A stretch of 64,000 bases of DNA from CADEED01 sp043747835 (GTDB lineage: Bacteria; Pseudomonadota; Gammaproteobacteria; Steroidobacterales; Steroidobacteraceae): NCBI GenBank assembly GCA_043747835.1, contig JAYTOK010000006.1:36318-100317 (forward strand), in the 5' to 3' direction. A model generated the notes under the pieces. The model saw only the letters and a program-made list of their open reading frames with translations, was not told where the DNA came from and made no database searches. Every line of letters begins with the position of its first letter. The first letter of the stretch is position 1. Both the position numbers and the translations under genes were made by a program. This document shows positions 27,929 through 37,122 of the stretch, one piece after another.

Positions 27929-29655
27929 AGAACTTTTTCGCCGCGCTCCAGCAGTTGGGTCGCGCGATGATGTTGCCGATCGCGGTGTTGCCGGTGGCGG
28001 CGCTGCTGCTGCGTCTCGGCCAGCCGGATCTGCTCGGTGTGGCCGCGATCGCCGCGGCGGGCGATGCGATTTTCGCGAACCTCGGCATCCTGTTCGCGAT
28101 CGGCATCGCCGTCGGTCTCGCACGCGAGAATCATGGCGCCGCGGGCCTCGCGGCCGTGGTCGCCTATCTTGTCGCCACGAAGGGCGCCGAAGTGCTGCTC
28201 GTGGTTCCGCCCGAGGCGACCTCGGCATTCACGGGCGCCGCCGCCGAACTCGCCGCGAAAGCCTTCCGCGCGAAAGAGATCGGCAAACTCAGCGTGCCGG
28301 CCGGCATCCTCTCGGGCGTCATCTCCGGATATTTCTACAACCGCTTCAGCGACATCCGCTTGCCCGCGTACCTCGCGTTCTTCGGCGGCCGCCGCTTCGT
28401 GCCGATCGCGAGCGGCTTCGCCGGCCTCGTGCTCGCGCTGGGTTTCGGTTTCGGATTTCCCGCGCTCGAGCACGGCATGGACACGATGAGTCGCGCGGTG
28501 CTCGGCTCCGGTGAAATCGGACTCTTCTTGTATGGCGTGCTGAACCGCGTGCTCATCGTCACCGGCCTGCACCACATCGCCAACAACCTCGCATGGTTCG
28601 TCATCGGCGACTTCAACGGCACCACCGGCGATCTCAAGCGCTTCTTCGCCGGCGATCCGTCGGCCGGCGCGTTCATGAGCGGATTCTTCCCCGTCATGAT
28701 GTTCGGACTTCCCGCGGCCTGTCTCGCGATGTATCGCGCGGCGCTGCCCGCGCGGCGCAAGGCCGTCGGCGGATTGCTGCTGTCGATGGCGCTGACCTCG
28801 TTCCTCACCGGCGTCACCGAGCCGATCGAGTTCGCGTTCATGTTCCTCGCGCCCGTGCTTTACGCGATGCACGCGCTGCTGACGGGCACGGCCATGGTGT
28901 TGATGCACGTGCTCGACGTGCATCTGGGCTTCGGTTTCTCCGCGGGCCTGTTCGACTACGTGCTCAACTACAAGCTCGCGACGAATCCGTTGCTGCTGCT
29001 GCCGATCGGCGCGGCGTACTTCGCTATCTACTTCGTCGTGTTCCGCTGGGCCATCGTGCGATTCAACCTGAGCACTCCCGGGCGCGAGCCCGAGGACGCC
29101 AGCGCGCCCGAGACGAACGACGCGGTCGATGCGGTCGATGCAGGTCATGCCGGCACCCTCCACGATACGAGTGCCTCGTGGGTGCGCGCGCTCGGCGGAG
29201 CGAAAAACCTGCAAGCGATCGATGCCTGCACGACACGACTGCGTCTGACAGTCGCCGACAATGCGGCGGTCAACGAGCCTGCGCTGCGCCGGCTCGGTGC
29301 GCGCGGGTTCGTGCGTCCCTCAGCCGGGACATTACAGGTGGTTGTGGGGCCGATCGCCGATCAGCTCGCAGGCGACATCCGCGCCGCGATGCGGTTGGTC
29401 GATTCCCGGGGCGATGTCGGCGTCGATCCCGGGCTCGCCGCGCGTCTGGCCGCAATTCTGGGCGGCCGCGCCAATGTGGTGGACGTCGAAGCTTGGTCGA
29501 CGCGCCTTGTCATCAACGTGCGCGATCCAAGCGCGATCGATTCCGTCGCGCTCGAATCCGCGGCCCGTGGCGCGGTTCGAATCGGGAACACGACCTGGCA
29601 CGTCATCGTCGGCCCGCTCGCGCCACAAACCGCCGCCGCCCTGCGCGCGCTCTAA
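27925..29655 (+). CDS. nagE: PTS GlcNAc permease EIIC-EIIB with an extra degenerate EIIB domain (NagE)
   Basis: 576 aa, GTG start overlapping nagF. EIIC occupies residues 1 to about 375 with about ten membrane helices and typical TGVTEPIEFAFMFLAP. The EIIB domain follows with the phosphorylated Cys435 in IDACTTRLRL. Residues about 505-576 repeat the EIIB fold (GGRANVVDVEAWSTRLVI, GNTTWHVIVGP), but the Cys position is Trp524, so this copy cannot carry phosphate. The protein imports GlcNAc and phosphorylates it to GlcNAc-6-P for NagA. It is the last gene of the hexosaminidase-nagF-nagE operon. Confidence 0.94.
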   Translation: MKNFFAALQQLGRAMMLPIAVLPVAALLLRLGQPDLLGVAAIAAAGDAIFANLGILFAIGIAVGLARENHGAAGLAAVVAYLVATKGAEVLLVVPPEATSAFTGAAAELAAKAFRAKEIGKLSVPAGILSGVISGYFYNRFSDIRLPAYLAFFGGRRFVPIASGFAGLVLALGFGFGFPALEHGMDTMSRAVLGSGEIGLFLYGVLNRVLIVTGLHHIANNLAWFVIGDFNGTTGDLKRFFAGDPSAGAFMSGFFPVMMFGLPAACLAMYRAALPARRKAVGGLLLSMALTSFLTGVTEPIEFAFMFLAPVLYAMHALLTGTAMVLMHVLDVHLGFGFSAGLFDYVLNYKLATNPLLLLPIGAAYFAIYFVVFRWAIVRFNLSTPGREPEDASAPETNDAVDAVDAGHAGTLHDTSASWVRALGGAKNLQAIDACTTRLRLTVADNAAVNEPALRRLGARGFVRPSAGTLQVVVGPIADQLAGDIRAAMRLVDSRGDVGVDPGLAARLAAILGGRANVVDVEAWSTRLVINVRDPSAIDSVALESAARGAVRIGNTTWHVIVGPLAPQTAAALRAL

Positions 29656-29934
29656 GAGTTTTACCGGCCGGTTGGGCGCTTCCGCCTCGGTTCGGCGAAT
29701 TTTTCGGCGCGCTGGCGTGTAACCGCTTCCAATCGAATCAAACGCTTACTAAACTCGCGCCCCTCGCAACGCACTCCCGGAACGTTGCCCCGACCCCTAG
29801 ATGATCGTCGAGCGCTCGAGCGGCTCCCGCCCTGCGCCTGACAAAAGTCACTAGAAACACTCATTTAGTTGGTACAGCGTGCAACCCGAGGGGTTGTTCG
29901 AACGTCGTATGTCGATCTTGCAAAGGAATCTCGC

Positions 29935-31068
29935 GTGAGCCCAAGAATCCGATCCCTCGTCGTGCCCCTCGTCACCGTTCTCGTCACTTCATTAGTGCTC
30001 GCCGGATGCAAGAAGCCGGAAGCCAAGAAAGAGGAAGAGGCCGCGCCGTTGCTGCTGTCGAGCGAGGACGTGATCTCGCTGAAGAATTCCTCGCTGACAT
30101 CGGGTCCGTCGATCACGGGGTCGATCGAGCCCGAGCGCCGCGCCGATCTGCGCGCGGAAGTGTCGGCGGTGGTGCTCGCCGTGCTCAAGGAGAACGGCGA
30201 TCCGGTGAAGAAGGGCGATCTCCTCGTGCGCCTCGATCAAACCTCCATTCGTGACAGTCTCAACTCGGCGCAATCGTCGATGAACGCCGCATCGCAGGCG
30301 TACGACCAGGGCGAGCGTCAGTTCCAGCGCATGAAGACCTTGCGCGAGACCGGCGTCGTCTCGGCGCAGCAGTTAGAGGATGTCGAGATCCGCCGCAACA
30401 CCGCGCAGAGCGATCGCGAAGCCGCGCGGGCCCGCGTCGTGACCGCGCGCCAGCAACTCGAGCGCACCGAAGTGCGTGCGCCGTTCGACGGCATCGTGAG
30501 CGATCGCAAGGTGTCGGCCGGCGACACGGCGGCGGTCGGCAAGGAACTGCTGAAGGTCATCGACCCGTCGTCGCTGCGCTTCGAAGGGTTCGTGTCCGCC
30601 GACAACGTGGGCGAAGTCGCGGAGGAGCAGCACGTCTGGTTCAAGATCCATGGCTACTCGGACAGCGAGTTCACAGGTCTCGTCACGCGTGTGAATCCCA
30701 CCGCGAACGCGACGACGCGCCAGGTCGAAGTGCTCGTGAAGTTCGACGACGCGCAGAAGCTGCCGAACGTCGCGGGGCTCTACGCGGAAGGCCGCGTCGA
30801 GACTCGCTCCGCCGCGACGTTGGCTCTGCCCAGCGCGTCGCTCGTGCGCGAAGGCGACAAGGCGTTTGCCTGGAAGATCGCCAACGGTAAATTGAACAAG
30901 GTCGCGCTCACGCTCGGCGAACGTGATGTCCGTACCGGGGCGTTCGCGCTCAAGTCAGGTCTCGTCGAGGGCGATCAGGTTCTGCGCTTTCCGAACTCGG
31001 CGTTGAAGGACGGGCAGGTGGCGCGCACCGGCACCGACGCGAAGCCTGCCGTAGTCGCAGAGAAGTAA
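29935..31068 (+). CDS. RND efflux periplasmic adaptor (HlyD/MFP family) lipoprotein
   Basis: 377 aa from GTG 29935, which has AAGGAA 7-8 bases upstream; the open frame to 29869 lacks this. Lipobox LVLAGC anchors it to the inner membrane. Barrel-sandwich/lipoyl halves (RADLRAEVSAVVLAVLKENGDPVKKGDLL and RAPFDGIVSDRKVSAGDTAAVGKELL) flank a coiled-coil hairpin at about residues 95-150. A beta-barrel and membrane-proximal domain follow. It links the permease to an outer-membrane channel that is not encoded here. It is followed 49 bases later by the permease. Confidence 0.93.
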   Translation: MSPRIRSLVVPLVTVLVTSLVLAGCKKPEAKKEEEAAPLLLSSEDVISLKNSSLTSGPSITGSIEPERRADLRAEVSAVVLAVLKENGDPVKKGDLLVRLDQTSIRDSLNSAQSSMNAASQAYDQGERQFQRMKTLRETGVVSAQQLEDVEIRRNTAQSDREAARARVVTARQQLERTEVRAPFDGIVSDRKVSAGDTAAVGKELLKVIDPSSLRFEGFVSADNVGEVAEEQHVWFKIHGYSDSEFTGLVTRVNPTANATTRQVEVLVKFDDAQKLPNVAGLYAEGRVETRSAATLALPSASLVREGDKAFAWKIANGKLNKVALTLGERDVRTGAFALKSGLVEGDQVLRFPNSALKDGQVARTGTDAKPAVVAEK

Positions 31069-31117
31069 GACCCGAAATCGGGCCAAGCAAGTCGGCGGAT
31101 CGATTTAGGGAGCTTCC

Positions 31118-34100
31118 ATGTTTCTCTCGAACTTCAGCATCAAGCAACCGGTCACGACGGTCGCGATCATCATCGTGCTCATGTGTCTGGGACTGCTCGC
31201 GCTGAAAAATCTGCGCGTCAATCAGATCCCGGACGTCGAGAATCCCGTGATCTCGATCAGCTTCCCGTATCCCGGGGCATCTCCCGAGACGGTCGAGCGC
31301 GAGATCATCAACCGCGTCGAGAAGCCGCTGCAGAGCATTCCGCAGGTCTACGAGATGTGGTCGAACGCGTCGGAGAGCAACGCGTCGTTCACCATCATCT
31401 TCGACTTCAAGAAGGACATGTCGGGCGCCGCGGACGAGATCCGCAACGCGATCGCGTCCGTGCGTTACAAGTTGCCCGTCGAGATGCGCGAGCCGGTGCT
31501 CTGGCGCCGCGATCCGTCGGCCGATCCGATCGTGAACCTGGGCCTGTCGTCGACGAAGCAGACGCACGCGGAGATCTCGCGCTACGCCGAGGACGTGCTC
31601 GAAGACGAGATGCGCACGATCGACGGTGTCGCGGAAGTGAATGTCGACGGCGCACTGCATCGCGAGCTGTCGGTGCTGCTGAACGCGCAAAAACTGCGTG
31701 AGTACAACGTCTCCGCTGGCGACGTCGTGCAGGCGCTGCGCGCGCAGAACACGAACGCGCCCGTGGGTCGTGTCAAAGGCGAGCTCGACGAGCAGAACAT
31801 CCGTCTCGTCGGCCGCATCGAGCGTCCGGCCGAATTCAACGATATTGTTGTCAAGCGCCAGGGCAACGAAGTCGTGCGCTTAGGTCAAGTCGCAGTCGTC
31901 GAGGACGGCTTCGCGGAGCCCGGCAGTTACAGCCTGCGCGACGGTCAGCCCAACGTCGGTTTGTCCATCGTGCGCTCGCGCGAGGCGAGCACGGTCACCG
32001 TCGCCGAACGCATCCGCGAGAAGGTCAAGGAGATCAACAAGACGCTCCCTGAAGGCACGAAACTCGAGATCACGCGCGACGGCGGCGAGGAAGCCTCGGA
32101 CAACCTCAACAACGTGATCCACGCGCTGATCTTCGGCGCGGGTCTCACGATCTTCGTCGTCTACGCGTTCCTGAATTCCTGGCGCTCGACGCTGATCACC
32201 GGTCTGTCGCTGCCGACGTCGGCGATCGCCGCGTTCATCGCCGTGTGGCTCTGCGGCTTCACGCTGAACTTCATGACGCTGCTCGGCCTCTCGCTGGCGA
32301 TCGGCGTGCTCATCGACGACGCGATCGTCGTTCGAGAAAACATAGTTAGGCACATGGAGCGCGGCGAAGATCGAATGACCGCCGCGCGCAACGGCACCGC
32401 GGAGATCGGACTCGCGGTGACCGCGACGACGTTCTCCATCGTCGCCGTGTTCGTGCCCGTCGCCTTCATGGGCGGCGGCGCCGGCGAATGGTTCCGGCCG
32501 TTCGCGGTGACCGTCGTGGCGTCGGTGCTGGTCAGTCTGTTCATCTCCTTCACACTCGATCCGATGTTGTCGGCGTACTGGGGCGATCCGCCGGGACACG
32601 GGAAAGCGGAGCGCAAGGGCTTCGCGAGGTACCTCGCGCGGTTCAACACGTGGTTCGACCATCAGGCAGATAGATACGGCAAGGTCATCGAGTGGGCGCT
32701 GCATCACCGCACGTGGATGGCGCTCGCCGCCGTCGCGGCGCTCGGACTCTCGCTCACGTATCAATTCATGTGGGGCGGCAGCGAATTCCTGCCGAAGTCC
32801 GACTACGGAACTCTCGCGATCGAAGTGCGCACGCCGTCGAGCACCAGCCTCGAGTACGCGCGAGCCAAGGTCGAGAAGGCCGCCGAGCTCGCGGGGGAGA
32901 TGCAAGAGACCAAGAGCACCGATGGCCGCGTGAACTCCACGGGCGGTCGCGTGTGGGTGGACGTCGGCGACAAGAACGAGCGTGCGCGATCCCTGCAGGA
33001 ACTCGCGGGCGATCTGCGCGGCAAACTCAAGGCGCTGGTCGGAGCCGAATACGTCGTGCTCGACGATCTCAACAACGGTGCACGCAAGCCCGTGCAGATC
33101 CAGTTCTATGGCTCGGATTCGCGCAAGCTCATGGAGCTCACGAACGAGTTCATGACGAGGGTCCGGCAGATTCCGGGCGCCGTGGACGTCGGTCTTTCCG
33201 AGCAGGATCCGAAGGACGAGCTGCGCATCGAACTCGATCGTGGCGCCGCGAATCAGCTCGGCATCTCGGTGAACGATGCCGCGCAGACGCTGCGCGTCGC
33301 GTTCGCCGGCGTCGAAGTCGGCGACTGGGTCGATCCGACCGGCGAATCGCGGGACGTCGCCGTGCGCCTGCGGCCGCAGGACCGGCTTGACGCCAGCAAC
33401 ATCGAGCATCTGCCGATCGCCATCGCGGGCACCAACATGATGGTGCCGCTCGAACAGATCGCGAAGATCTCGATCGACAAGGGTCCGGCGCGCATCCAGC
33501 ACTACAACGGCAAGCGCACGGTCACCGTGTCGGCCAACGTGCAGGGCGTCGATGCCGGCACCGTCAGCAAGCAGGCGAAGGAAATCGCGGACGCGATGGA
33601 GTTCCCGGCCGGCTTCGGCGTCGGACTCGGCGGCGCATCGCGCGATCAGGCCGAACTGTTCTCCGAGATGTTCATCGCGTTGATCATGGGTATCGGTGTG
33701 ATGTACCTCGTGCTCGTGATGCAGTTCGGTTCGTTCACGGCGCCGATCCCGATCATGTTGTCGTTGCCGCTGTCGTTGATAGGCGTCGTGCTCGCGCTCT
33801 CGTTGACCGGCGGCTCGCTTAATCTGATGAGCTTCATCGGCGTGATCATGCTGATGGGTCTCGTCGCGAAGAATGCGATCTTGCTGCTCGACTGCGCGCG
33901 TGAGGAAGAGAAGCGCGGGATCGATCGGGAAGAGGCGTTGATGCACGCGGGTCGCGTGCGATTGCGCCCGATTCTGATGACAACGTTTGCGCTGGTGGCC
34001 GGCATGATGCCGGTGGCGATCGGGGTCGGTGAGGGTGGTGAGTTCTACTCGCCGATGGCGGTTGCGATCATTGGTGGAACGATCGTGTCGACGTTCCTTA

Positions 34101-34468
34101 CGTTGCTGGTCGTGCCGAGTTTCTATGACAGCATCGAGATTTCGCGGGAGCGCGTGGGCGCCAAGTTCCGCGCGCGCGCGGCGCTCGGTAATCCGTTCCT
34201 CGCGTTTGTCGGGACGCTGGTCGAAGCGCTCCTCACGATCTTCGGCCTTCGCGCGGTGTATCGCCTGGCGCGCAAGATCATTGGTATCAAGCCTCTCGAG
34301 CATCCGGTCGCGCGTGCGAAGCGTCTAGGCATCGAGATTGACGAGGTGCATCCGGTGGGTGATGCGGTTGCAGCGGCGCATGCGCATGTGGCACCGGCTG
34401 TTTCCGGTGAGGGCGCGGTGGAGCCGACGCCGCCGGTGTCGAAGCCGCGATGGAAGCCGGTGGAGTAG
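31118..34468 (+). CDS. RND multidrug-type efflux permease (HAE1-like)
   Basis: 1116 aa with twelve predicted membrane helices and two large periplasmic loops. The first helix is preceded by MFLSNFSIKQPVTT. The proton-relay Asp pair is in GVLIDDAIVVRENI (TM4), and the partner Lys is in LMGLVAKNAILLLD (TM10). The C-terminal tail beyond TM12 is about 70 residues and unusual in being Pro/Ala/Val rich. Substrates are likely amphiphilic compounds. It ends before a strong terminator. No local regulator or TolC gene is seen. Confidence 0.94.
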   Translation: MFLSNFSIKQPVTTVAIIIVLMCLGLLALKNLRVNQIPDVENPVISISFPYPGASPETVEREIINRVEKPLQSIPQVYEMWSNASESNASFTIIFDFKKDMSGAADEIRNAIASVRYKLPVEMREPVLWRRDPSADPIVNLGLSSTKQTHAEISRYAEDVLEDEMRTIDGVAEVNVDGALHRELSVLLNAQKLREYNVSAGDVVQALRAQNTNAPVGRVKGELDEQNIRLVGRIERPAEFNDIVVKRQGNEVVRLGQVAVVEDGFAEPGSYSLRDGQPNVGLSIVRSREASTVTVAERIREKVKEINKTLPEGTKLEITRDGGEEASDNLNNVIHALIFGAGLTIFVVYAFLNSWRSTLITGLSLPTSAIAAFIAVWLCGFTLNFMTLLGLSLAIGVLIDDAIVVRENIVRHMERGEDRMTAARNGTAEIGLAVTATTFSIVAVFVPVAFMGGGAGEWFRPFAVTVVASVLVSLFISFTLDPMLSAYWGDPPGHGKAERKGFARYLARFNTWFDHQADRYGKVIEWALHHRTWMALAAVAALGLSLTYQFMWGGSEFLPKSDYGTLAIEVRTPSSTSLEYARAKVEKAAELAGEMQETKSTDGRVNSTGGRVWVDVGDKNERARSLQELAGDLRGKLKALVGAEYVVLDDLNNGARKPVQIQFYGSDSRKLMELTNEFMTRVRQIPGAVDVGLSEQDPKDELRIELDRGAANQLGISVNDAAQTLRVAFAGVEVGDWVDPTGESRDVAVRLRPQDRLDASNIEHLPIAIAGTNMMVPLEQIAKISIDKGPARIQHYNGKRTVTVSANVQGVDAGTVSKQAKEIADAMEFPAGFGVGLGGASRDQAELFSEMFIALIMGIGVMYLVLVMQFGSFTAPIPIMLSLPLSLIGVVLALSLTGGSLNLMSFIGVIMLMGLVAKNAILLLDCAREEEKRGIDREEALMHAGRVRLRPILMTTFALVAGMMPVAIGVGEGGEFYSPMAVAIIGGTIVSTFLTLLVVPSFYDSIEISRERVGAKFRARAALGNPFLAFVGTLVEALLTIFGLRAVYRLARKIIGIKPLEHPVARAKRLGIEIDEVHPVGDAVAAAHAHVAPAVSGEGAVEPTPPVSKPRWKPVE

Positions 34469-34510
34469 ATGGGGCGTGCAGTCGGTTCTTGCACACCGAC
34501 AGGAATCTAG

Positions 34511-34542
34511 AGGGGGCGGGCCTGTCGGTTCGCCCCCTTTTT
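34511..34542 (+). terminator. Rho-independent terminator of the RND operon
   Basis: AGGGGGCG (34511-34518) pairs with CGCCCCCT (34531-34538) and is followed by further T residues. The 12-base loop contains CCTGTCGG, which can instead pair with ACCGACAGG upstream. Confidence 0.85.
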
Positions 34543-34763
34543 CGTTTCTGGGGCGCGATGTCGTCGTTTAGCTGACTGCAGAGGCGCGTTTTAGCGGACT
34601 TGCGGTATAACTAGCTGGAATCGTTTGCGACCTAGGGCTGACATGCTCATCAATCAAAACAAGGACTTCAGTCGAGCGCCGGAATGCTATTGCGCGGAGT
34701 CGCGGTGATTTGTCGCCGCGTTTTGGCGGTCTTATTAAGAGTTAGCCCGATCTGGAGTGCATC

Positions 34764-35171
34764 GTGAACTTCAATGTAAAGCGCTCATGTTTCTTTGTCG
34801 GGCTGCCTCTGCTTCTGGCCTCGATCCAAGCCAACGCCGAGACGCTTCGATTGATTTGTCCCTATACCTACAGCATCGATGCCCAAGCAAAGCAGACGCC
34901 GACCAGCGGCGACGCGTTCTTCACTATTGATTACGATACCAAGGGCGTGGCTTCGATCAGAAAGGAAGGCTTAGGAGCAATTTTCACTGGGACGGTGTCT
35001 GAGGACGAGATACGAGGCGAAGCGAAGTACGAGATCGGAGAGCTTCGAATCACGGAAACGCTGTTCATAAACCGCTACACGGGTGCGATGACGCTTTCAC
35101 ACTCAGCGCCTGATGGTCGAGGGCTAATCTTCTATGGCAAGTGCCGAACTGCAAAAGATAGGCTCTTCTAG
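34764..35171 (+). CDS. Small exported protein of unknown function
   Basis: 135 aa, GTG start. A signal peptide (SCFFVGLPLLLASIQANA) is followed by a roughly 110-residue mature protein. The mature part has only two Cys, in RLICPYTYS and FYGKCRT, which could form a disulfide bridging the two ends of a beta-rich fold. Codon use and GC (about half) differ from the flanking genes. The family is not recognised. It is the first gene of the low-GC island 34.5-37.25 kb. Confidence 0.6.
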   Translation: MNFNVKRSCFFVGLPLLLASIQANAETLRLICPYTYSIDAQAKQTPTSGDAFFTIDYDTKGVASIRKEGLGAIFTGTVSEDEIRGEAKYEIGELRITETLFINRYTGAMTLSHSAPDGRGLIFYGKCRTAKDRLF

Positions 35172-35354
35172 TAATCCAGACCCTTTGCCTAGGATTGCTG
35201 GAGCGGACACGTGCAGGAAAAAGTGCCCGAGAACGGAATACATTTCGTACACACTGATGCTCGCTAGCAAGTCCCTATTGCACGCGTGTGGACGTATGGA
35301 GCGAAGCCAAGATCACTGCAGCCGCAGTGGTTGCCTCAACCGTCGGGCTCAAAC

Positions 35355-36047
35355 GTGACCGCAAACTCAGCTCAGGGAAATCTCGTCGCAGGCCCGGCAA
35401 CGTTGGACGCCTACGGGCGAGTCGTCGCGAACTTCGCACTCCAGCACCTAAAGGCGGCAATCACCTTCAGAGACCGCGTGATCGTGATTGAGAGAGAACG
35501 ATGCGGCCAGGAATTCGGGGCATTCTTTGAAGAGATTCGCTCATATGGCAGTGCTTGTGTAACTTCCGCAGCCTCCTCATTGGAGGCGCTGATCAATGAA
35601 CTATTCTTGAATCAAAGTGGGCGGCTGTGCGGCAAGAAACCGAGCTTTAAGGTGACCTTCTGGGGTAACAAGGGAATTGAGCGCATGTCTACTCTCAAGA
35701 AGTATCAGCACGCTCTTTCCTTGGTTGAAGCCACACCCTTGGACGAATCCAGCGAAGTCTTTCTAGATGCGACCGCTCTCATAGGAATTCGCAACTACTT
35801 GGTCCATTTTCGGCCGTCTTGGGACGAGCCGCGCGAACGAGAGGCGAAGCTGATTCGCTTTATGCAATCGCGCTATCAGTTAAGCCCGTTTCCAGATGCG
35901 GGCTCTGATTTTTTCACAATGAGGTCTATGAGCGCGGGATGTGCGACTTGGGCAGTAGGCACTGCCTTTCGATTCATGCGAGCGTTCGCCAAGTCGGCGA
36001 ACATCGATGACAAGAAGATGGAAGGCTTCTGGAAGCTTGAGACCTAA
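35355..36047 (+). CDS. Unknown protein with HEPN-type RNxxxH motif
   Basis: 230 aa from GTG 35355; GTG 35286 (253 aa) is an alternative and the start is unsure. Mostly alpha-helical. The segment TALIGIRNYLVHFRPSWD holds R146-N-x3-H151, the RNxxxH signature of HEPN ribonucleases. It follows a helical first half (GRVVANFALQHLKAAITFRDRV, SYGSACVTSAASSLEALINELFL), the order seen in HEPN folds. Codon use is unlike the chromosome. No nucleotidyltransferase (MNT) partner is adjacent. A second RNxxxH protein lies 0.5 kb downstream. The function (toxin, abortive-infection RNase or other) is inference. Confidence 0.6.
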   Translation: MTANSAQGNLVAGPATLDAYGRVVANFALQHLKAAITFRDRVIVIERERCGQEFGAFFEEIRSYGSACVTSAASSLEALINELFLNQSGRLCGKKPSFKVTFWGNKGIERMSTLKKYQHALSLVEATPLDESSEVFLDATALIGIRNYLVHFRPSWDEPREREAKLIRFMQSRYQLSPFPDAGSDFFTMRSMSAGCATWAVGTAFRFMRAFAKSANIDDKKMEGFWKLET

Positions 36048-36140
36048 CAAATCTCTAGAACGCACGCGTGAAAGTAAAGTGCAAATTCGAATCTGCAGCA
36101 GTCGTGACGTTAACCTCAATGATAAGCGCAGAAAGTAGTC

Positions 36141-36455
36141 GTGGAGCACAAAACGCCTCGAGAGCCGCGTCGCCTAGTGTTCCTCCATGGGATCCTGCCG
36201 TCGGCTATTTCTCTGCTGGTAGTACTGGTCTCGGTGGTTACTGATGTCGCTTCTCCGGGAGCCCATTGGACGCAGCGCGCAGGCTCAGTCGTAACCGTGC
36301 TCGGTGCATACGTCGCCTACTTTGAGACGCGGCGAAACATGCAGATGCACGGAGATGATTTCTACATTCGGATGGATCTTCCGAATCGAATTGTTTCTTT
36401 GGTTATGGTTGTTGCCGGGACACTGCTTTGGGGTTACGGCGACCTTGTCCTGTGA
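36141..36455 (+). CDS. Small three-helix membrane protein, unknown
   Basis: 104 aa, GTG start, 93 bases after the preceding HEPN-like gene. Three hydrophobic segments: FLHGILPSAISLLVVLVSVV, RAGSVVTVLGAYVAYF and VSLVMVVAGTLLWGYGDLVL. A positively charged N-terminus suggests a cytoplasmic start. The family is not recognised. It lies between two RNxxxH proteins on the same strand, so a membrane-associated partner or effector role is possible. Confidence 0.5.
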   Translation: MEHKTPREPRRLVFLHGILPSAISLLVVLVSVVTDVASPGAHWTQRAGSVVTVLGAYVAYFETRRNMQMHGDDFYIRMDLPNRIVSLVMVVAGTLLWGYGDLVL

Positions 36456-36558
36456 GGCAAATGCCTATTGTTTCGTCGGAGCGCGCACCTGGGGAACGAT
36501 GTGCAGAGCCTAAATCGCAGCGCGCGCGACATTCAGTTCAGAATTAGGGCATCTGTCG

Positions 36559-37122
36559 ATGTACCGCGAGACGTATAACTTTCCGAACGACTCTGATCGG
36601 CTTCATCTGGCGGAGTTGAGTACCCAGTGTGCACTCGCCAAACACGCTTACAAGCACCTAGCTGTCTACTTCAGTGTCGTAGGACGGCGAGAGGGTCCGG
36701 AGGGCCCGCTTGGCTATTCAGCGCTCGATATTCTGTCGTACGGAGTTGGGTTTCTAGCAGCGGCTGCGACAGTCTCACGAATTCTCTTTCCTCCAATAAG
36801 CAATGCCTCTCGAGGCGAACGGCTGCGCAGCCGCCTTGGCATCGACGACCTTCCTGTCATTCGCTCGCGTGCGGTTCGAAACTCGTTCGAACACATCGAT
36901 GAACGAATCGATAAGCTGGCCCCTCACCATCTGGGAGATCGCATCTGTCTAGTCGACATTACATCCGATCGCACTGCCGACGCTTTGGTCATGAAACGAG
37001 TTGATCCTCTACGCGGAACGATTGAGTTCCTAGGAGACTCAACTGACGTGGAGCGCTGCTTTGATGAGATACGGACCGTCGAGAGCGCTGTGAGGGCCAA
37101 CATCTCCGGAGCGCAGCTGTGA
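36559..37122 (+). CDS. Unknown protein with HEPN-type RNxxxH motif
   Basis: 187 aa, ATG start. Helical N-terminal half (LAELSTQCALAKHAYKHLAVYF, ALDILSYGVGFLAAAATVSRI). Then SRAVRNSFEHIDERIDKL, with R107-N-x3-H112 matching RNxxxH, and a C-terminal beta-containing part (ICLVDITSDR, GTIEFLGDST). The family is not recognised. It is the last gene of the low-GC island and convergent with the GH43 gene. Together with the 35.4 kb gene it makes a pair of small HEPN-like candidates. Confidence 0.6.
   Translation: MYRETYNFPNDSDRLHLAELSTQCALAKHAYKHLAVYFSVVGRREGPEGPLGYSALDILSYGVGFLAAAATVSRILFPPISNASRGERLRSRLGIDDLPVIRSRAVRNSFEHIDERIDKLAPHHLGDRICLVDITSDRTADALVMKRVDPLRGTIEFLGDSTDVERCFDEIRTVESAVRANISGAQL

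Noticed and set aside
29656..29760. Possible terminator hairpin after nagE (CGCC...GGCG then TTTTT)
   Set aside because: The stem is only four base pairs with a mismatch next to it; too weak to call.
31880..34303. 807-aa antisense frame within the RND permease
   Set aside because: Low-complexity His/Arg/Glu-rich shadow; the permease frame is unambiguous.
35134..35358. 74-codon plus-strand frame between island genes
   Set aside because: Overlaps the end of the preceding gene and has no coding character.
36042..36118. Possible integron attC site (ACCTAAC ... GTTAACC) after the 35.4 kb gene
   Set aside because: The right core does not match GTTRRRY, pairing is poor and no integrase is in the window.
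36506..36551. GCCTAAAT ... ATTAGGGC inverted pair before the 36.56 kb gene
   Set aside because: Imperfect and short; likely chance, and not attC-like enough.
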